Source: Streptomyces sp. 11x1 (GTDB taxonomy: Bacteria > Actinomycetota > Actinomycetes > Streptomycetales > Streptomycetaceae). From it: a DNA stretch of 64,000 nt. This document shows positions 52,712 through 61,094 of the stretch, piece by piece; position 1 is the stretch's first letter, and every line of letters begins with the position of its first letter. A program made the translations under genes and the position numbers. The stretch is from positions 9,883,001 through 9,947,000 of the forward strand of contig NZ_CP122458.1 in assembly GCF_032598905.1 (NCBI RefSeq). The letters run 5' to 3'. The notes under the pieces are model-generated. The model saw only the letters and a list, made by a program, of their open reading frames with translations, did no database searches and was not told the origin of the DNA.

Positions 52712-54548
52712 CGCGACCGTACGCCGCTGGCGCCGCAACCCGTCGCTTCTGTCCGGCGCCGTGATCCTCGGACTGCTTCTCGTCGTGGCTCTCCTGGCCC
52801 CGCCGCTGCTGAGCGGTTCCGCCGAGACCCTCACGGACGACACCCGGCTCGGGCCCGGTGCCGAGCATCTCCTCGGCACCGACGCCTTCGGCCGTGACGT
52901 CCTCGCCCGGGCGCTCGTCGCGACCCGGCTCACCCTGCTCATGGCCGCCGTCGCCACCGCCGCCTCGTTCGTGGTCGGCGTCGCGATCGGCGCGCTGGTC
53001 CACCTGGCCCCCGGATGGCTGCGCGAGACCTGTCTGCGGCTCATCGACTCGGCGGTGGCCTTCCCCTCGCTCGTGCTCGCCCTCGTCATAGCGGCGGTGC
53101 TCGGTCCGGGCACGGTGTCCGCGATCGTCGCGATCGCCGTCGCCGGCGTCCCCGGGTTCGCACGGCTCACGGCGAATCTCGCCGCGACCGTCGCGGACAA
53201 GGACTACGTGCTCACCGCGCGCCTGCTCGGCGTCCCCGGCCTGCGCATCCTGGGTCGGCATGTCCTGCCGAACATCAGCGGGCCGCTGCTGGTGCTCCTC
53301 AGTTCGAGCTTCACCCTGTCCCTGCTCGACATCAGCAGTCTGTCGTTCGTCGGCCTCGGTGTTCAGAGCCCGCAGTACGACTGGGGACGGCTGCTCAATG
53401 AGGCGCTGCCGTCGATCTTCGCCCAGCCGTCGCTCGTCCTCGCTCCGTCGATCATGCTCATCGTCACCGGTGTGGGCGCCATGCTCCTCGGAGACGGCGT
53501 GGCCTCACTCGTCGACCCGCGAACCCGCGGCACGGCGCCTGCACCGGCGAAGACGGCGGACGTGGCGGGACGGACCGCCCCGGCACAGGACGGCGCGACG
53601 CAGGCGATCCAGGCGTCGGGCGGTGCGGTGGCAGCGGCCGGCGCGGAGCCGGACGGCCTGCTGACCGTCGCAGGGCTGACCGTGCGGGCCGGCGACCGGA
53701 CACTCGTCGACGACGTGTCGTTCACCATCGGGGCCGGCCAGATCGTCGGCCTCGTCGGGGAGTCGGGCTCGGGCAAGTCCACCATCGCCATGGCGGTCGC
53801 GGGTCTGCTCCCCGAGGGCGTGCGGGCGAACGCGTCGCGCCTTGCCCTCGGCGACCTCGACCTGCTCGGCACACCGCCGCAGCGACGCCTCGCGACCGAG
53901 ATCGGCATCGTCTACCAGGACCCGATCGGCACGTTCAACCCCGCGCTGAGGCTCGGTACCCAGCTCACCGAGGTGGCCAGGGTGCATCTGCGGACGCCCC
54001 GGCGTCAGGCCGCGCGGGACATGGTCCGCGCCCTGGCCGACATCCACGTCACCGAGCCGGACCGACGGCTGCGCCAGCACCCGCACGAGCTGAGCGGCGG
54101 CATGCTCCAGCGCGCCTCGATCGCCTCCGCGATGACGACGAACCCGCGGCTGCTCATCGCCGACGAACCGACGACGGCCCTCGACGTCACCGTCCAGGCG
54201 GAGGTGATGCGGCAGTTCCGGCGCATCAACCGCGAGCACGGTACGGCGATGCTGTTCATCTCGCACGACATCGGCGTGGTCGGCGTGCTCTGTGACACCG
54301 TCCTGGTGCTCCACGGCGGCCGGGTCGTCGACCGGACGACCGGCAGCGACCTGCGCCGGGGGAGGGCCACCCACCCGTACACTCGCGCGTTGCTCGCGGC
54401 GACGCCCGCCGCGGTCGAGGCCGGCGAAACTCTCAGCGCGGTCCGGTGGACGGCCGACGCGCACGCGGCGCAGCCGAGCGGGGCACCGTCGGACGATCTT
54501 TTCGACAAAGCCGCGGACCGCCCCCCGGCCGCGGAAGGGAGCCGCTGA
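52701..54548 (+). CDS. Fused ABC permease-ATPase (DppC-DppD type)
   Basis: A 615-residue fusion. Residues about 1-270 are a C-type dipeptide permease: six helices, GTDAFGRDVLARAL, and the coupling loop region DKDYVLTARLLGVPGLR. A Pro/Ala/Thr-rich linker follows (about 275-310). The rest is a D-type ATPase with Walker A GESGSGKS, signature LSGGMLQ, Walker B LLIADEP and a terminal THPYTRALLAATP. In most organisms these are two genes. The GTG start overlaps the previous gene by 11 bases. The fusion fixes a 1:1 stoichiometry of one permease with one ATPase. Confidence 0.88.
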   Translation: MATDATVRRWRRNPSLLSGAVILGLLLVVALLAPPLLSGSAETLTDDTRLGPGAEHLLGTDAFGRDVLARALVATRLTLLMAAVATAASFVVGVAIGALVHLAPGWLRETCLRLIDSAVAFPSLVLALVIAAVLGPGTVSAIVAIAVAGVPGFARLTANLAATVADKDYVLTARLLGVPGLRILGRHVLPNISGPLLVLLSSSFTLSLLDISSLSFVGLGVQSPQYDWGRLLNEALPSIFAQPSLVLAPSIMLIVTGVGAMLLGDGVASLVDPRTRGTAPAPAKTADVAGRTAPAQDGATQAIQASGGAVAAAGAEPDGLLTVAGLTVRAGDRTLVDDVSFTIGAGQIVGLVGESGSGKSTIAMAVAGLLPEGVRANASRLALGDLDLLGTPPQRRLATEIGIVYQDPIGTFNPALRLGTQLTEVARVHLRTPRRQAARDMVRALADIHVTEPDRRLRQHPHELSGGMLQRASIASAMTTNPRLLIADEPTTALDVTVQAEVMRQFRRINREHGTAMLFISHDIGVVGVLCDTVLVLHGGRVVDRTTGSDLRRGRATHPYTRALLAATPAAVEAGETLSAVRWTADAHAAQPSGAPSDDLFDKAADRPPAAEGSR

Positions 54549-55372
54549 TGTCCGCCACCGCCACCGCACCGGACCCGCGAACGGCCGATCCGCTGCTGCG
54601 CGTCGAGGATGTCACCGTCGAGCTCGGCCACGGCGTCGCGGCCCGCAGGGTGCTCAAGGGAGTCTCGTTCGACATCCCCCGGGGCAGCACTCTCGCGCTC
54701 GTCGGCGAGTCCGGGTCGGGCAAGACGACGCTCGCGCGGACACTCGTCGGCGTCCACAGGCCGTCGAGCGGCCGGATCCTCGTGGACGGCGCCCCGCTGC
54801 GCACCTCGCGCGGACGGGCGGGAGCCGCGACGGTCCAGATGATCCCGCAGGACCCGTACTCCTCGTTCGACCCGCGACGCACCGTCGCGCAGTCGCTCGC
54901 CGAGGCACTCGATCCGATCCGGGCCAGGGTCAAACCGGTCCGTACCCGGATCGCCGAGCTGCTCGGCCAGGTGAGCCTCGACCCGGACGCCATGGACCGA
55001 TACCCGCACGAGTTCTCCGGCGGCCAACGGCAGCGGCTGGCGATCGCACGGGCCCTCGCACCGCGTCCCCGGTTCGTCATCGCCGACGAGATCACCTCGG
55101 CCCTCGACCTGACGACCCAGGCCGAGATCCTCAACCTGCTCGCCGATCTGCGCCGCCGGCTCTCGCTGACGATGCTGTTCATCTCGCACGACCTGGCCGT
55201 CGTCCGGCATGTGAGCGACACGGTCGCGGTCCTGCTGCACGGGGACCTCGTCGAGCTCGGCCCGACCGGGGCCACCTTCGCCGAGCCGAAGCATCCGTAC
55301 ACCGCTCAACTCCTCGCGTCCGTCCCGGGCGACCCGAGGTTCCGCCTCGACGACGAGCCGGCCATGGCGTGA
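54548..55372 (+). CDS. ABC transporter ATPase (DppF-like)
   Basis: A 274-residue second ATPase of the transporter. Walker A GESGSGKT, signature FSGGQRQR, Walker B FVIADEIT, and the H-loop in LFISHDLAVV. The ATG at 54548 shares one base with the preceding stop. It forms the heterodimeric motor with the ATPase half of the fusion protein. The operon ends in a strong hairpin. Confidence 0.92.
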   Translation: MSATATAPDPRTADPLLRVEDVTVELGHGVAARRVLKGVSFDIPRGSTLALVGESGSGKTTLARTLVGVHRPSSGRILVDGAPLRTSRGRAGAATVQMIPQDPYSSFDPRRTVAQSLAEALDPIRARVKPVRTRIAELLGQVSLDPDAMDRYPHEFSGGQRQRLAIARALAPRPRFVIADEITSALDLTTQAEILNLLADLRRRLSLTMLFISHDLAVVRHVSDTVAVLLHGDLVELGPTGATFAEPKHPYTAQLLASVPGDPRFRLDDEPAMA

Positions 55373-55397
55373 ATCGTCCGGACGCGATGCGGCTTCC

Positions 55398-55431
55398 GGC
55401 CCGCCGACCGGCCCATGCCGGTCGGCGGGCC
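55398..55431 (+). terminator. Strong hairpin terminator after the ABC operon
   Basis: A perfect 15-bp stem (left arm GGCCCGCCGACCGGC) with a four-base loop starts 26 bases after the last ATPase stop. Confidence 0.8.
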
Positions 55432-55502
55432 GTGTGGCGCCGTGGGCGTGGACCTCGCCGGTCAGCCGGATCCTCGGCCTCACTCACCTGAGGCGTTCCG
55501 AA

Positions 55503-55590
55503 GATTAGAGCGACGTGCAATGCGGGGATCGCTTTGGCTGCACCGACACTTCACCCTCAGGCATTCCATGCTTAGAGTGTTGCTCTAATC
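55503..55590. promoter_or_regulatory. TTAGAG/CTCTAA operator system before the urease genes
   Basis: A dyad at 55572-55588 has arms TTAGAG and CTCTAA with a five-base spacer, only 29 bases before the urease start. A matching half, GATTAGAGCGAC (55503-55514), pairs with GTTGCTCTAATC (55579-55590) at 11 of 12 positions. The paired distant sites suggest repression by looping or two dimers, probably by the TetR protein encoded at the end of the operon. Confidence 0.55.
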
Positions 55591-55617
55591 GGGGCGGAAC
55601 GAGGAGGTGCCCGCGGC

Positions 55618-56322
55618 ATGAGACTGACTCCCACGGAGCGTGACCGGCTGCTGCTCTTCGGAGCCGCTGAGCTGGCCCGCGCCCGCCGCGCCCGGGGCTT
55701 GCGGCTCAACGTGCCGGAGGCCACCGCGCTGATAGCGGACACCGTCTGTGAGGCCGCCCGCGACGGTGCCCGGCTCGCGGAGGCCGTCGAGCGCGCCAGA
55801 TCCCTGCTCGGCCCGGACGACGTGTTGCCGGGTGTCGCGGACCTCGTGACCGAGGTGCAGGTCGAGGCGGTCTTCGACGACGGTTCGCGGCTCGCTGTCG
55901 TGAGCGACCCGATCGACGGGGGTCTCGGCGGGCGGGCTCCGGGCGCGCTGCTGCCGGGTCCCGAGCACACGGAGCCCGAGGCGACCGTCGGGCTGACGGT
56001 CACCAACACTGCCGCCGTGCCGGTCTCCGTCACCTCCCACTTCCACTTCTTCGAGGCCAACCCCCGGCTCGACTTCGCACGGGAGAGGGCCTACGGGATG
56101 CGGCTCGCCGTACCCGCCGGGTCGTCCGTGCGGTTCGGGCCGGGGGAGAGCCTCCAGGTCGGGCTGGTGCCCATCGGCGGCGACCGGATCGCCATCGGGT
56201 TCGCCGGTCTGGTCGACGGGGCACTGGACGCGCCCGGCGCCCGCGAGGAGGCCCTGCGCCGCGCCGCCGCCTGCGGATACCTCGGCGTACCGGAGACACC
56301 TGATCAGGAGGTCCGGCGATGA
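55618..56322 (+). CDS. ureAB: Urease gamma/beta fusion subunit
   Basis: 234 residues. Residues about 1-100 are a urease gamma subunit (MRLTPTERDRLLLFGAAELA, then EATALIADTVCEAARDG), and about 105-230 a beta subunit (VTNTAAVPVSVTSHFHFFEA, then FGPGESLQVGLVPIGG). Gamma-beta fusions are known in actinobacteria and Helicobacter. It shares an ATGA overlap with the alpha subunit gene. The set is preceded by an operator dyad. No accessory ureDEFG genes are within reach, so maturation would have to come from elsewhere or the enzyme is atypical. Confidence 0.9.
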   Translation: MRLTPTERDRLLLFGAAELARARRARGLRLNVPEATALIADTVCEAARDGARLAEAVERARSLLGPDDVLPGVADLVTEVQVEAVFDDGSRLAVVSDPIDGGLGGRAPGALLPGPEHTEPEATVGLTVTNTAAVPVSVTSHFHFFEANPRLDFARERAYGMRLAVPAGSSVRFGPGESLQVGLVPIGGDRIAIGFAGLVDGALDAPGAREEALRRAAACGYLGVPETPDQEVRR

Positions 56323-58028
56323 GCCGCCCGGGAGGCCACCCCGCCGAGGCCCGCCGCCTCAGCCCGTACGAGTACGCCGCCACCCACGGCCCGCGCGCGG
56401 GCGACCGGATCCGGCTGGGCGACTCCGGCCTGACGATCCGCGTCGGGTCCGACTCGCAGCGCTACGGTGACGAGTTCCTCGCCGGGTTCGGCAAGACCGC
56501 CCGGGACGGACTGCACCTCAAGGCGGCGGCCGTCCGGGACACCTGTGACGTGGTCATCAGCAACGTCGTCGTGATCGACGCGGTGCTGGGCATCCGCAAG
56601 GTCTCCATCGGCATCAGGGAAGGCCGCATCTGCTCGGTCGGGCGGGCCGGGAACCCCGACACCCTCGACGGGGTCGACGTCGTCGTGGGCACCGGGACCT
56701 CGATCGTGTCCGGCGAGGGGCTCATCGCGACCGCCGGAGCCGTCGACACCCACGTCCACCTGCTGTCGCCGCGGATCATGGAAGCCTCGCTCGCATCCGG
56801 CGTCACCACGATCATCGGGCAGGAGTTCGGGCCCGTGTGGGGCGTCGGGGTCAACTCGCCGTGGGCGCTGCGGCACGCGTTCAACGCCTTCGACGCCTGG
56901 CCGGTCAACATCGGCTTCCTCGGGCGCGGTTCGTCGTCCTCCTCGGCGCCCTTGGTGGAGGCGCTCGCCGAGGGCGGCGCGTCCGGCTTCAAGGTGCACG
57001 AGGACATGGGCGCCCACACGCGCGCCCTGGACACCGCCTTGCGTGTCGCCGAGGAACACGACGTGCAAGTGGCCCTGCACAGCGACGGATTGAACGAATG
57101 CCTCTCGGTCGAGGACACCCTGCGCGTACTGGAGGGCCGGACCGTCCACGCCTTCCACATCGAGGGCTGCGGCGGCGGACACGTCCCGAACGTGCTGAAG
57201 ATGGCCGGCGTCCCGAACGTCATCGGCTCCTCCACCAACCCCACCCTCCCCTTCGGCCGGGACGCCGTAGCCGAGCACTACGACATGATCGTCTCCGCCC
57301 ACGGCCTCAAGCCGGACCTGCCCGGCGACGCCGCCATGGCCCGCGACCGCATCCGCGCCGGGACCATGGGCGCCGAGGACGTGCTGCACGACCTGGGCGC
57401 GATCGGCATCACGTCGTCGGACGCGCAGGGGATGGGGCGGGCCGGCGAGACCGTCCGCCGTACGTTCGCGATGGCCGGGAAGATGAAGGCCGAGTTCGGC
57501 GCACCCGACGACCACGACAACGAGCGCGTCCTGCGCTACCTGGCCAAGCTGACGATCAACCCGGCCATCGCGCACGGCCTCGCCCACGAGGTGGGGTCGA
57601 TCGAGGTCGGCAAGCTCGCCGACATCGTGCTGTGGCGGCCGGCGTACTTCGGCGCCAAGCCCCAGCTCGTGCTCAAGGCCGGTTTCCCGGCGTACGGCGT
57701 GGTCGGTGACCCGGGCGCGGCCACCGACGCCTGCGAACCCCTCGTCCTCGGCCCGCAGTTCGGGGCCCACGGCGCCACGCCCGCCGACCTCTCGGTCGCC
57801 TTCGTCGCCCAGGCGGCACTCGACCAGGGAGGCGACGCGATGCCGACCCGGCGCCGCAGGGTCGCCGTACGGGGCACGCGCGGCATCGGGCCGGCCGACC
57901 TGCGCCTCAACTCCCGTACCGGAGCGGTCGACGTGGACCAGCGCACGGGGCTGGTCACGCTCGACGGAGAGCCGCTGCGCTCCGAACCGGCCGAGTCCGT
58001 CTCCCTCAACCGCCTGTATTTCCTTTGA
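56319..58028 (+). CDS. ureC: Divergent urease alpha subunit
   Basis: A 569-residue urease catalytic chain. The metal ligands are largely present: HVH (residues 145 and 147), the carbamylated-lysine site GFKVHEDMG (Lys 225), ALHSDGLNE, HIEG, and the aspartate in SSDAQGMG. It is divergent at the mobile flap: where classical ureases read MVCHH the sequence is VSAHG, so the flap cysteine is alanine (residue 327) while the following histidine (328) stays. The region after HVH (LLSPRIMEA) also differs from the usual HWICPQQ. It may be a low-activity or non-urea amidohydrolase. It follows the fused gamma/beta gene and precedes agmatine deiminase. Confidence 0.88.
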   Translation: MSRPGGHPAEARRLSPYEYAATHGPRAGDRIRLGDSGLTIRVGSDSQRYGDEFLAGFGKTARDGLHLKAAAVRDTCDVVISNVVVIDAVLGIRKVSIGIREGRICSVGRAGNPDTLDGVDVVVGTGTSIVSGEGLIATAGAVDTHVHLLSPRIMEASLASGVTTIIGQEFGPVWGVGVNSPWALRHAFNAFDAWPVNIGFLGRGSSSSSAPLVEALAEGGASGFKVHEDMGAHTRALDTALRVAEEHDVQVALHSDGLNECLSVEDTLRVLEGRTVHAFHIEGCGGGHVPNVLKMAGVPNVIGSSTNPTLPFGRDAVAEHYDMIVSAHGLKPDLPGDAAMARDRIRAGTMGAEDVLHDLGAIGITSSDAQGMGRAGETVRRTFAMAGKMKAEFGAPDDHDNERVLRYLAKLTINPAIAHGLAHEVGSIEVGKLADIVLWRPAYFGAKPQLVLKAGFPAYGVVGDPGAATDACEPLVLGPQFGAHGATPADLSVAFVAQAALDQGGDAMPTRRRRVAVRGTRGIGPADLRLNSRTGAVDVDQRTGLVTLDGEPLRSEPAESVSLNRLYFL

Positions 58029-58053
58029 ATGTCACAGCCTGTGAGGATCACTC

Positions 58054-59103
58054 ATGTCTGCTGCCGCCGACGGCTTCCGCATGCCCGCCGAGTGGGCCCC
58101 GCACGAGCGCACCTGGATGGCGTGGCCGGGCCCGAACCCGACCTTCGACGACCCCGAGGACCTCGCCGCCGCGCGCACCGCCTGGGCCTCGGTCGCCCGC
58201 GCGGTGCGCCGCTTCGAGCCGGTGACGGTGGTGTGCGGCCCCGGACAGTCGGCAGGGGCGCGCGCTCTGCTCGGGCCCGGCGTCGACACGGTCGAGCGGG
58301 ACCTCGACGACGCCTGGATGCGCGACATCGGGCCCACGTTCCTCACCAACGACGCCGGTGAACTCGCCGCCGTCGACTGGACGTTCAACGGCTGGGGCGC
58401 CCAGGACTGGGCGCGCTGGGAGCACGACGCGAAGATCGCCGTGTACGTCTCCGACCTCGCGGGCTCGGCGAAGACGTACACCTCGGAGCTCGTCAACGAA
58501 GGCGGTGCCATCCACGTCGACGGCGAGGGCACGGTCCTGCTGACGGAGACGGTCCAGCTCGGGCCGGAACGCAACCCGCACTGGACCCGCGAGCAGGTGG
58601 AGGCCGAGATCCACGCCCACCTCGGTACCCGCAAGGCGATCTGGCTGCCGCGCGGCCTCACCGCGGACTACCCCCCGTACGGCTACGGCACCCTCGGCCA
58701 TGTGGACATCGTCGCCGCGTTCGCCCGCCCCGGTGTGGTCGTGGCCCATGTGCAGCCGGACCCGGCCCACCCCGACCACGAGGTGACGCATGAGGTCGTC
58801 GGCCTGTTGAGGGCGCAGACCGACGCGCGGGGCCGCCGCCTGGAGGTCGTCGAGGTGCCCGCCCCGACCGTCCTGGAGGCAGACGGCCACTGGGCCGACT
58901 ACTCCTACATCAACCACTATCTCTGCAACGACGGCGTCGTCCTGTGCGGCTTCGACGACCCCCGGGACGAGATCGCTGCCGATATCTTCCGCCGACTGTT
59001 CCCGCAGCGGACGGTGACACTGGTGGACGCGCGGCCGGTCTTCGCGGGCGGCGGCGGCATCCACTGCATAACCCAGCAGCAGCCGAGGGCCGTGGTCAGG
59101 TAG
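58054..59103 (+). CDS. aguA: Agmatine deiminase
   Basis: A 349-residue guanidino-modifying enzyme of the peptidylarginine deiminase superfamily. It converts agmatine to N-carbamoylputrescine and ammonia. Seen: the N-terminal PAEWAPHERTWMAWP, DDAWMRDIGPTF with the substrate-binding acid residues, a histidine in YGTLGHVDI, and the C-terminal catalytic cysteine in GGGGIHCITQQQP. It lies 25 bases after ureC and is followed ten bases later by a small zinc-ribbon gene, so the urease-like enzyme and AguA are one operon. The carbamoylputrescine hydrolase (AguB) is not present here. Confidence 0.94.
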   Translation: MSAAADGFRMPAEWAPHERTWMAWPGPNPTFDDPEDLAAARTAWASVARAVRRFEPVTVVCGPGQSAGARALLGPGVDTVERDLDDAWMRDIGPTFLTNDAGELAAVDWTFNGWGAQDWARWEHDAKIAVYVSDLAGSAKTYTSELVNEGGAIHVDGEGTVLLTETVQLGPERNPHWTREQVEAEIHAHLGTRKAIWLPRGLTADYPPYGYGTLGHVDIVAAFARPGVVVAHVQPDPAHPDHEVTHEVVGLLRAQTDARGRRLEVVEVPAPTVLEADGHWADYSYINHYLCNDGVVLCGFDDPRDEIAADIFRRLFPQRTVTLVDARPVFAGGGGIHCITQQQPRAVVR

Positions 59104-59112
59104 AACGTACCG

Positions 59113-59604
59113 GTGAACGTACTGCTCTGCGCCACCTGCGGAACACGGCTGAGCGAGCCGGTCCGGCAGCTCGACGAGATGCCCGAGTACCCCGGGTGGG
59201 ACGGCCTTCCGGGCCCGGACGGCCGACGGCACGGCCCGCCGAGCGTTCCGCGCGGGACGTACGTCGTCGACCCGCTCCCGTTCGGGGCGCCGTTCGAGCC
59301 GGTCGGTCCCGACGAGGAGTACGACGGGATCGTGCCCGGCGGCATGTGGAAGTCCGACGAGCGGGGTTTCCTGGTTTCCGCCGGGCCGCGCGGAACCTAC
59401 GTCATGCACCCGGACGACGTCGTGGACCTCGCCCCGCATCCCGACCCGCACCGCCTCATCGGCTGCTGCGGGCCGGACGGCCAGGCCGGGTGCAACCACG
59501 TCTGCGCGTGCGGGGCCGAGGTCGCGATCGTCGCCGCCGACTGCACGAGCGGCTACGAGACCCGGCTCGTCCCCGGCGCCGTGCGGGCGGAGGACGCCGA
59601 GTGA
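59113..59604 (+). CDS. Small zinc-ribbon-like hypothetical protein in the agmatine operon
   Basis: 163 residues from GTG 59113. It has no known domain that I recognise. There is a CATCG pair at residues 6-9 and a second group GCCGPDG, CNHVCACG near residue 118-132, so a zinc-binding fold is likely. The middle is rich in Gly, Pro and Asp with PRGTYVVDP and PRGTYVMHP as two similar segments. Its stop overlaps the TetR start by four bases (GTGA). The conserved placement between AguA and its regulator suggests a role tied to the urease/agmatine genes, possibly metal handling (inference). Confidence 0.7.
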   Translation: MNVLLCATCGTRLSEPVRQLDEMPEYPGWDGLPGPDGRRHGPPSVPRGTYVVDPLPFGAPFEPVGPDEEYDGIVPGGMWKSDERGFLVSAGPRGTYVMHPDDVVDLAPHPDPHRLIGCCGPDGQAGCNHVCACGAEVAIVAADCTSGYETRLVPGAVRAEDAE

Positions 59605-60203
59605 ACACCCGCCGCCGCACCCCCGCCCCGCCCCGCGAGGACGTGCTCGCCGCCGCCATGGACATGATCGCCGAGCGCGGTCTGGAGAAGCTCACCATGG
59701 CGGCGCTCGGCCGTGAGGTCGGGATGAGCAGCGGCCATCTCCTCTACTACTTCCACTCCAAGGACGAACTGCTGCTCCAGACCCTGGAATGGAGCGAGGG
59801 CCGGCTCGGTGCCGAACGCGTCCGGCTGCTGACCCGCACCACCTCCGCACGTGAGCGGCTTGACGAGTACGTCGACCTGTACGTGCCCGACGGCCACCGG
59901 GACCCGTACTGGACGCTGTGGCTGGAGGTCTGGAACCGCTCGCAGAACGCCGACGACGCGGCCCGCGACCGGCAGGCCGCGATCGAGGGCGTCTGGCACC
60001 GCGACCTGGTGGCACTGCTGGCGGAGGGCGTGTCGAGGGGCGAGTTCCGACGGGTCGACCCGGACCGTTTCGGCGCCCGGCTGCGGGCGCTGCTCGACGG
60101 GTTCTCCATCCAGGTGGCGATCGGGCTGCGGGGCACGGACCGGGCGCAAGTCATCCGCCACGTAAGGGAGTTCCTGGACGACAGCCTCCTCGCGTCCTCC
60201 TGA
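59601..60203 (+). CDS. TetR-family regulator of the urease/agmatine operon
   Basis: 200 residues. HTH: EDVLAAAMDMIAERGLEKLT, then ALGREVGMSSGHLLYYFHSK. The ligand domain has LWLEVWNRS and a helical C-terminus of the BetI-like type (TetR_C_6), a subgroup often responding to amines or choline-like compounds. The GTG start overlaps the preceding stop, so it is the last gene of the operon and likely autoregulatory through the TTAGAG/CTCTAA sites in front of ureAB. Confidence 0.85.
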   Translation: MNTRRRTPAPPREDVLAAAMDMIAERGLEKLTMAALGREVGMSSGHLLYYFHSKDELLLQTLEWSEGRLGAERVRLLTRTTSARERLDEYVDLYVPDGHRDPYWTLWLEVWNRSQNADDAARDRQAAIEGVWHRDLVALLAEGVSRGEFRRVDPDRFGARLRALLDGFSIQVAIGLRGTDRAQVIRHVREFLDDSLLASS

Positions 60204-60287
60204 GCCAACGGCCAGGTCGTACGCGCAGGTTGTACGCGACACCGCGGATCCACCCTGTAGCGCTCACGGGAACCCGTCTCCACGATT

Positions 60288-60323
60288 CGCTCGATTCTAT
60301 CGTCGCAGCACTTGAATCGAGCG
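60288..60323. promoter_or_regulatory. Long-spaced perfect inverted repeat before the Lrp gene
   Basis: Arms CGCTCGATTC (60288-60297) and GAATCGAGCG (60314-60323) are perfect complements separated by 16 bases. It lies 67-102 bases upstream of the Lrp start, and is a candidate regulator site. Confidence 0.55.
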
Positions 60324-60333
60324 TCTCAGTCCG

Positions 60334-60360
60334 GCATTGTGCTTGAAGCAAGCGCAATGC
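60334..60360. promoter_or_regulatory. 27-bp Lrp-type palindrome before the Lrp gene
   Basis: Twelve-base arms, GCATTGTGCTTG and CAAGCGCAATGC, differ at a single position around AAG. It ends 29 bases before the Lrp start codon. Lrp-family proteins bind such dyads and often repress their own gene. Confidence 0.65.
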
Positions 60361-60389
60361 CTGCCGTTTACGTAGGAGAGAGGCGTCGC

Positions 60390-60830
60390 ATGGACGACAT
60401 CGACCGGGCCATCCTGCGGGAGTTGCAGGTCGACGGCCGGATCCCCTACGCCGACCTGGGGCCCAAGGTGGGGTTGTCACCCTCGGCCGCCAGGCTCCGG
60501 CTGCAGCGGCTGATCGACACCAAGGCGGTCCAGGTCGTCGGAGTGACCGACCCGATGACCATGGGCCGGCAGGCGATGGCACTCCTGGGCCTGCGCATCG
60601 ACGGCGATCCCCGGGCGGTCGCCGATGAACTGTCCCAGCACGACGAAGTCGTGTACACGGTCCTGACAGCCGGCGGCTTCGACCTGTTCGCGGAGGTGGT
60701 GTGCCCTCAGCCCCGGGATCTTCTGGACTTCATCAACGACGTCGTGCAGCCCGTCGAGGGTGTCGCATCCGTGGCGAACTTCCCCTACTTCGCGATTCAC
60801 ACCCACCGCTTCCTGTGGCACGTCGACTGA
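60390..60830 (+). CDS. Lrp/AsnC-family regulator
   Basis: 146 residues, a typical family length. The N-terminal HTH (MDDIDRAILRELQVDGRIPY, then VGLSPSAARLRLQRL) is followed by a RAM/ACT-type effector domain (MALLGLRIDGDP, then VYTVLTAGGFDLFAEVVCP). The ATG at 60390 is chosen for its GTAGGAGAG ribosome site, although an ATG ten codons earlier is in frame. It lies 264 bases before a large aminotransferase-containing gene that it probably regulates in response to an amino acid. Confidence 0.9.
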   Translation: MDDIDRAILRELQVDGRIPYADLGPKVGLSPSAARLRLQRLIDTKAVQVVGVTDPMTMGRQAMALLGLRIDGDPRAVADELSQHDEVVYTVLTAGGFDLFAEVVCPQPRDLLDFINDVVQPVEGVASVANFPYFAIHTHRFLWHVD

Positions 60831-60953
60831 GAGTGTCGACCGAGGCGTCCGAGGGCCGTGTCCCGGTCGTGGCGCGCGATCGAGCGTCACGGGTTTCGGT
60901 ACGAGGCCGCCGACGGTCTCCGCAGGGACGGCACCCCAGGAGACCTCCCGCTC

Positions 60954-60974
60954 GGGCGAGTCGAACACTCGCCC
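60954..60974 (+). terminator. Hairpin after the Lrp gene
   Basis: GGGCGAGT and ACTCGCCC form an 8-bp perfect stem with a five-base loop, 124 bases after the Lrp stop and 121 bases before the next gene. Either a terminator or an attenuator for the downstream gene. Confidence 0.5.
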
Positions 60975-61094
60975 TGACGGAACCTCTGTCCCCGACCTCC
61001 GGATTCCGGCGCCTTGATCGGATGCACCGCCTGGTGGAACACCACCTGTCCGAGCGTCCGCGCCCTGTTCGCTCACACCAGCCGAGGAACCCGC

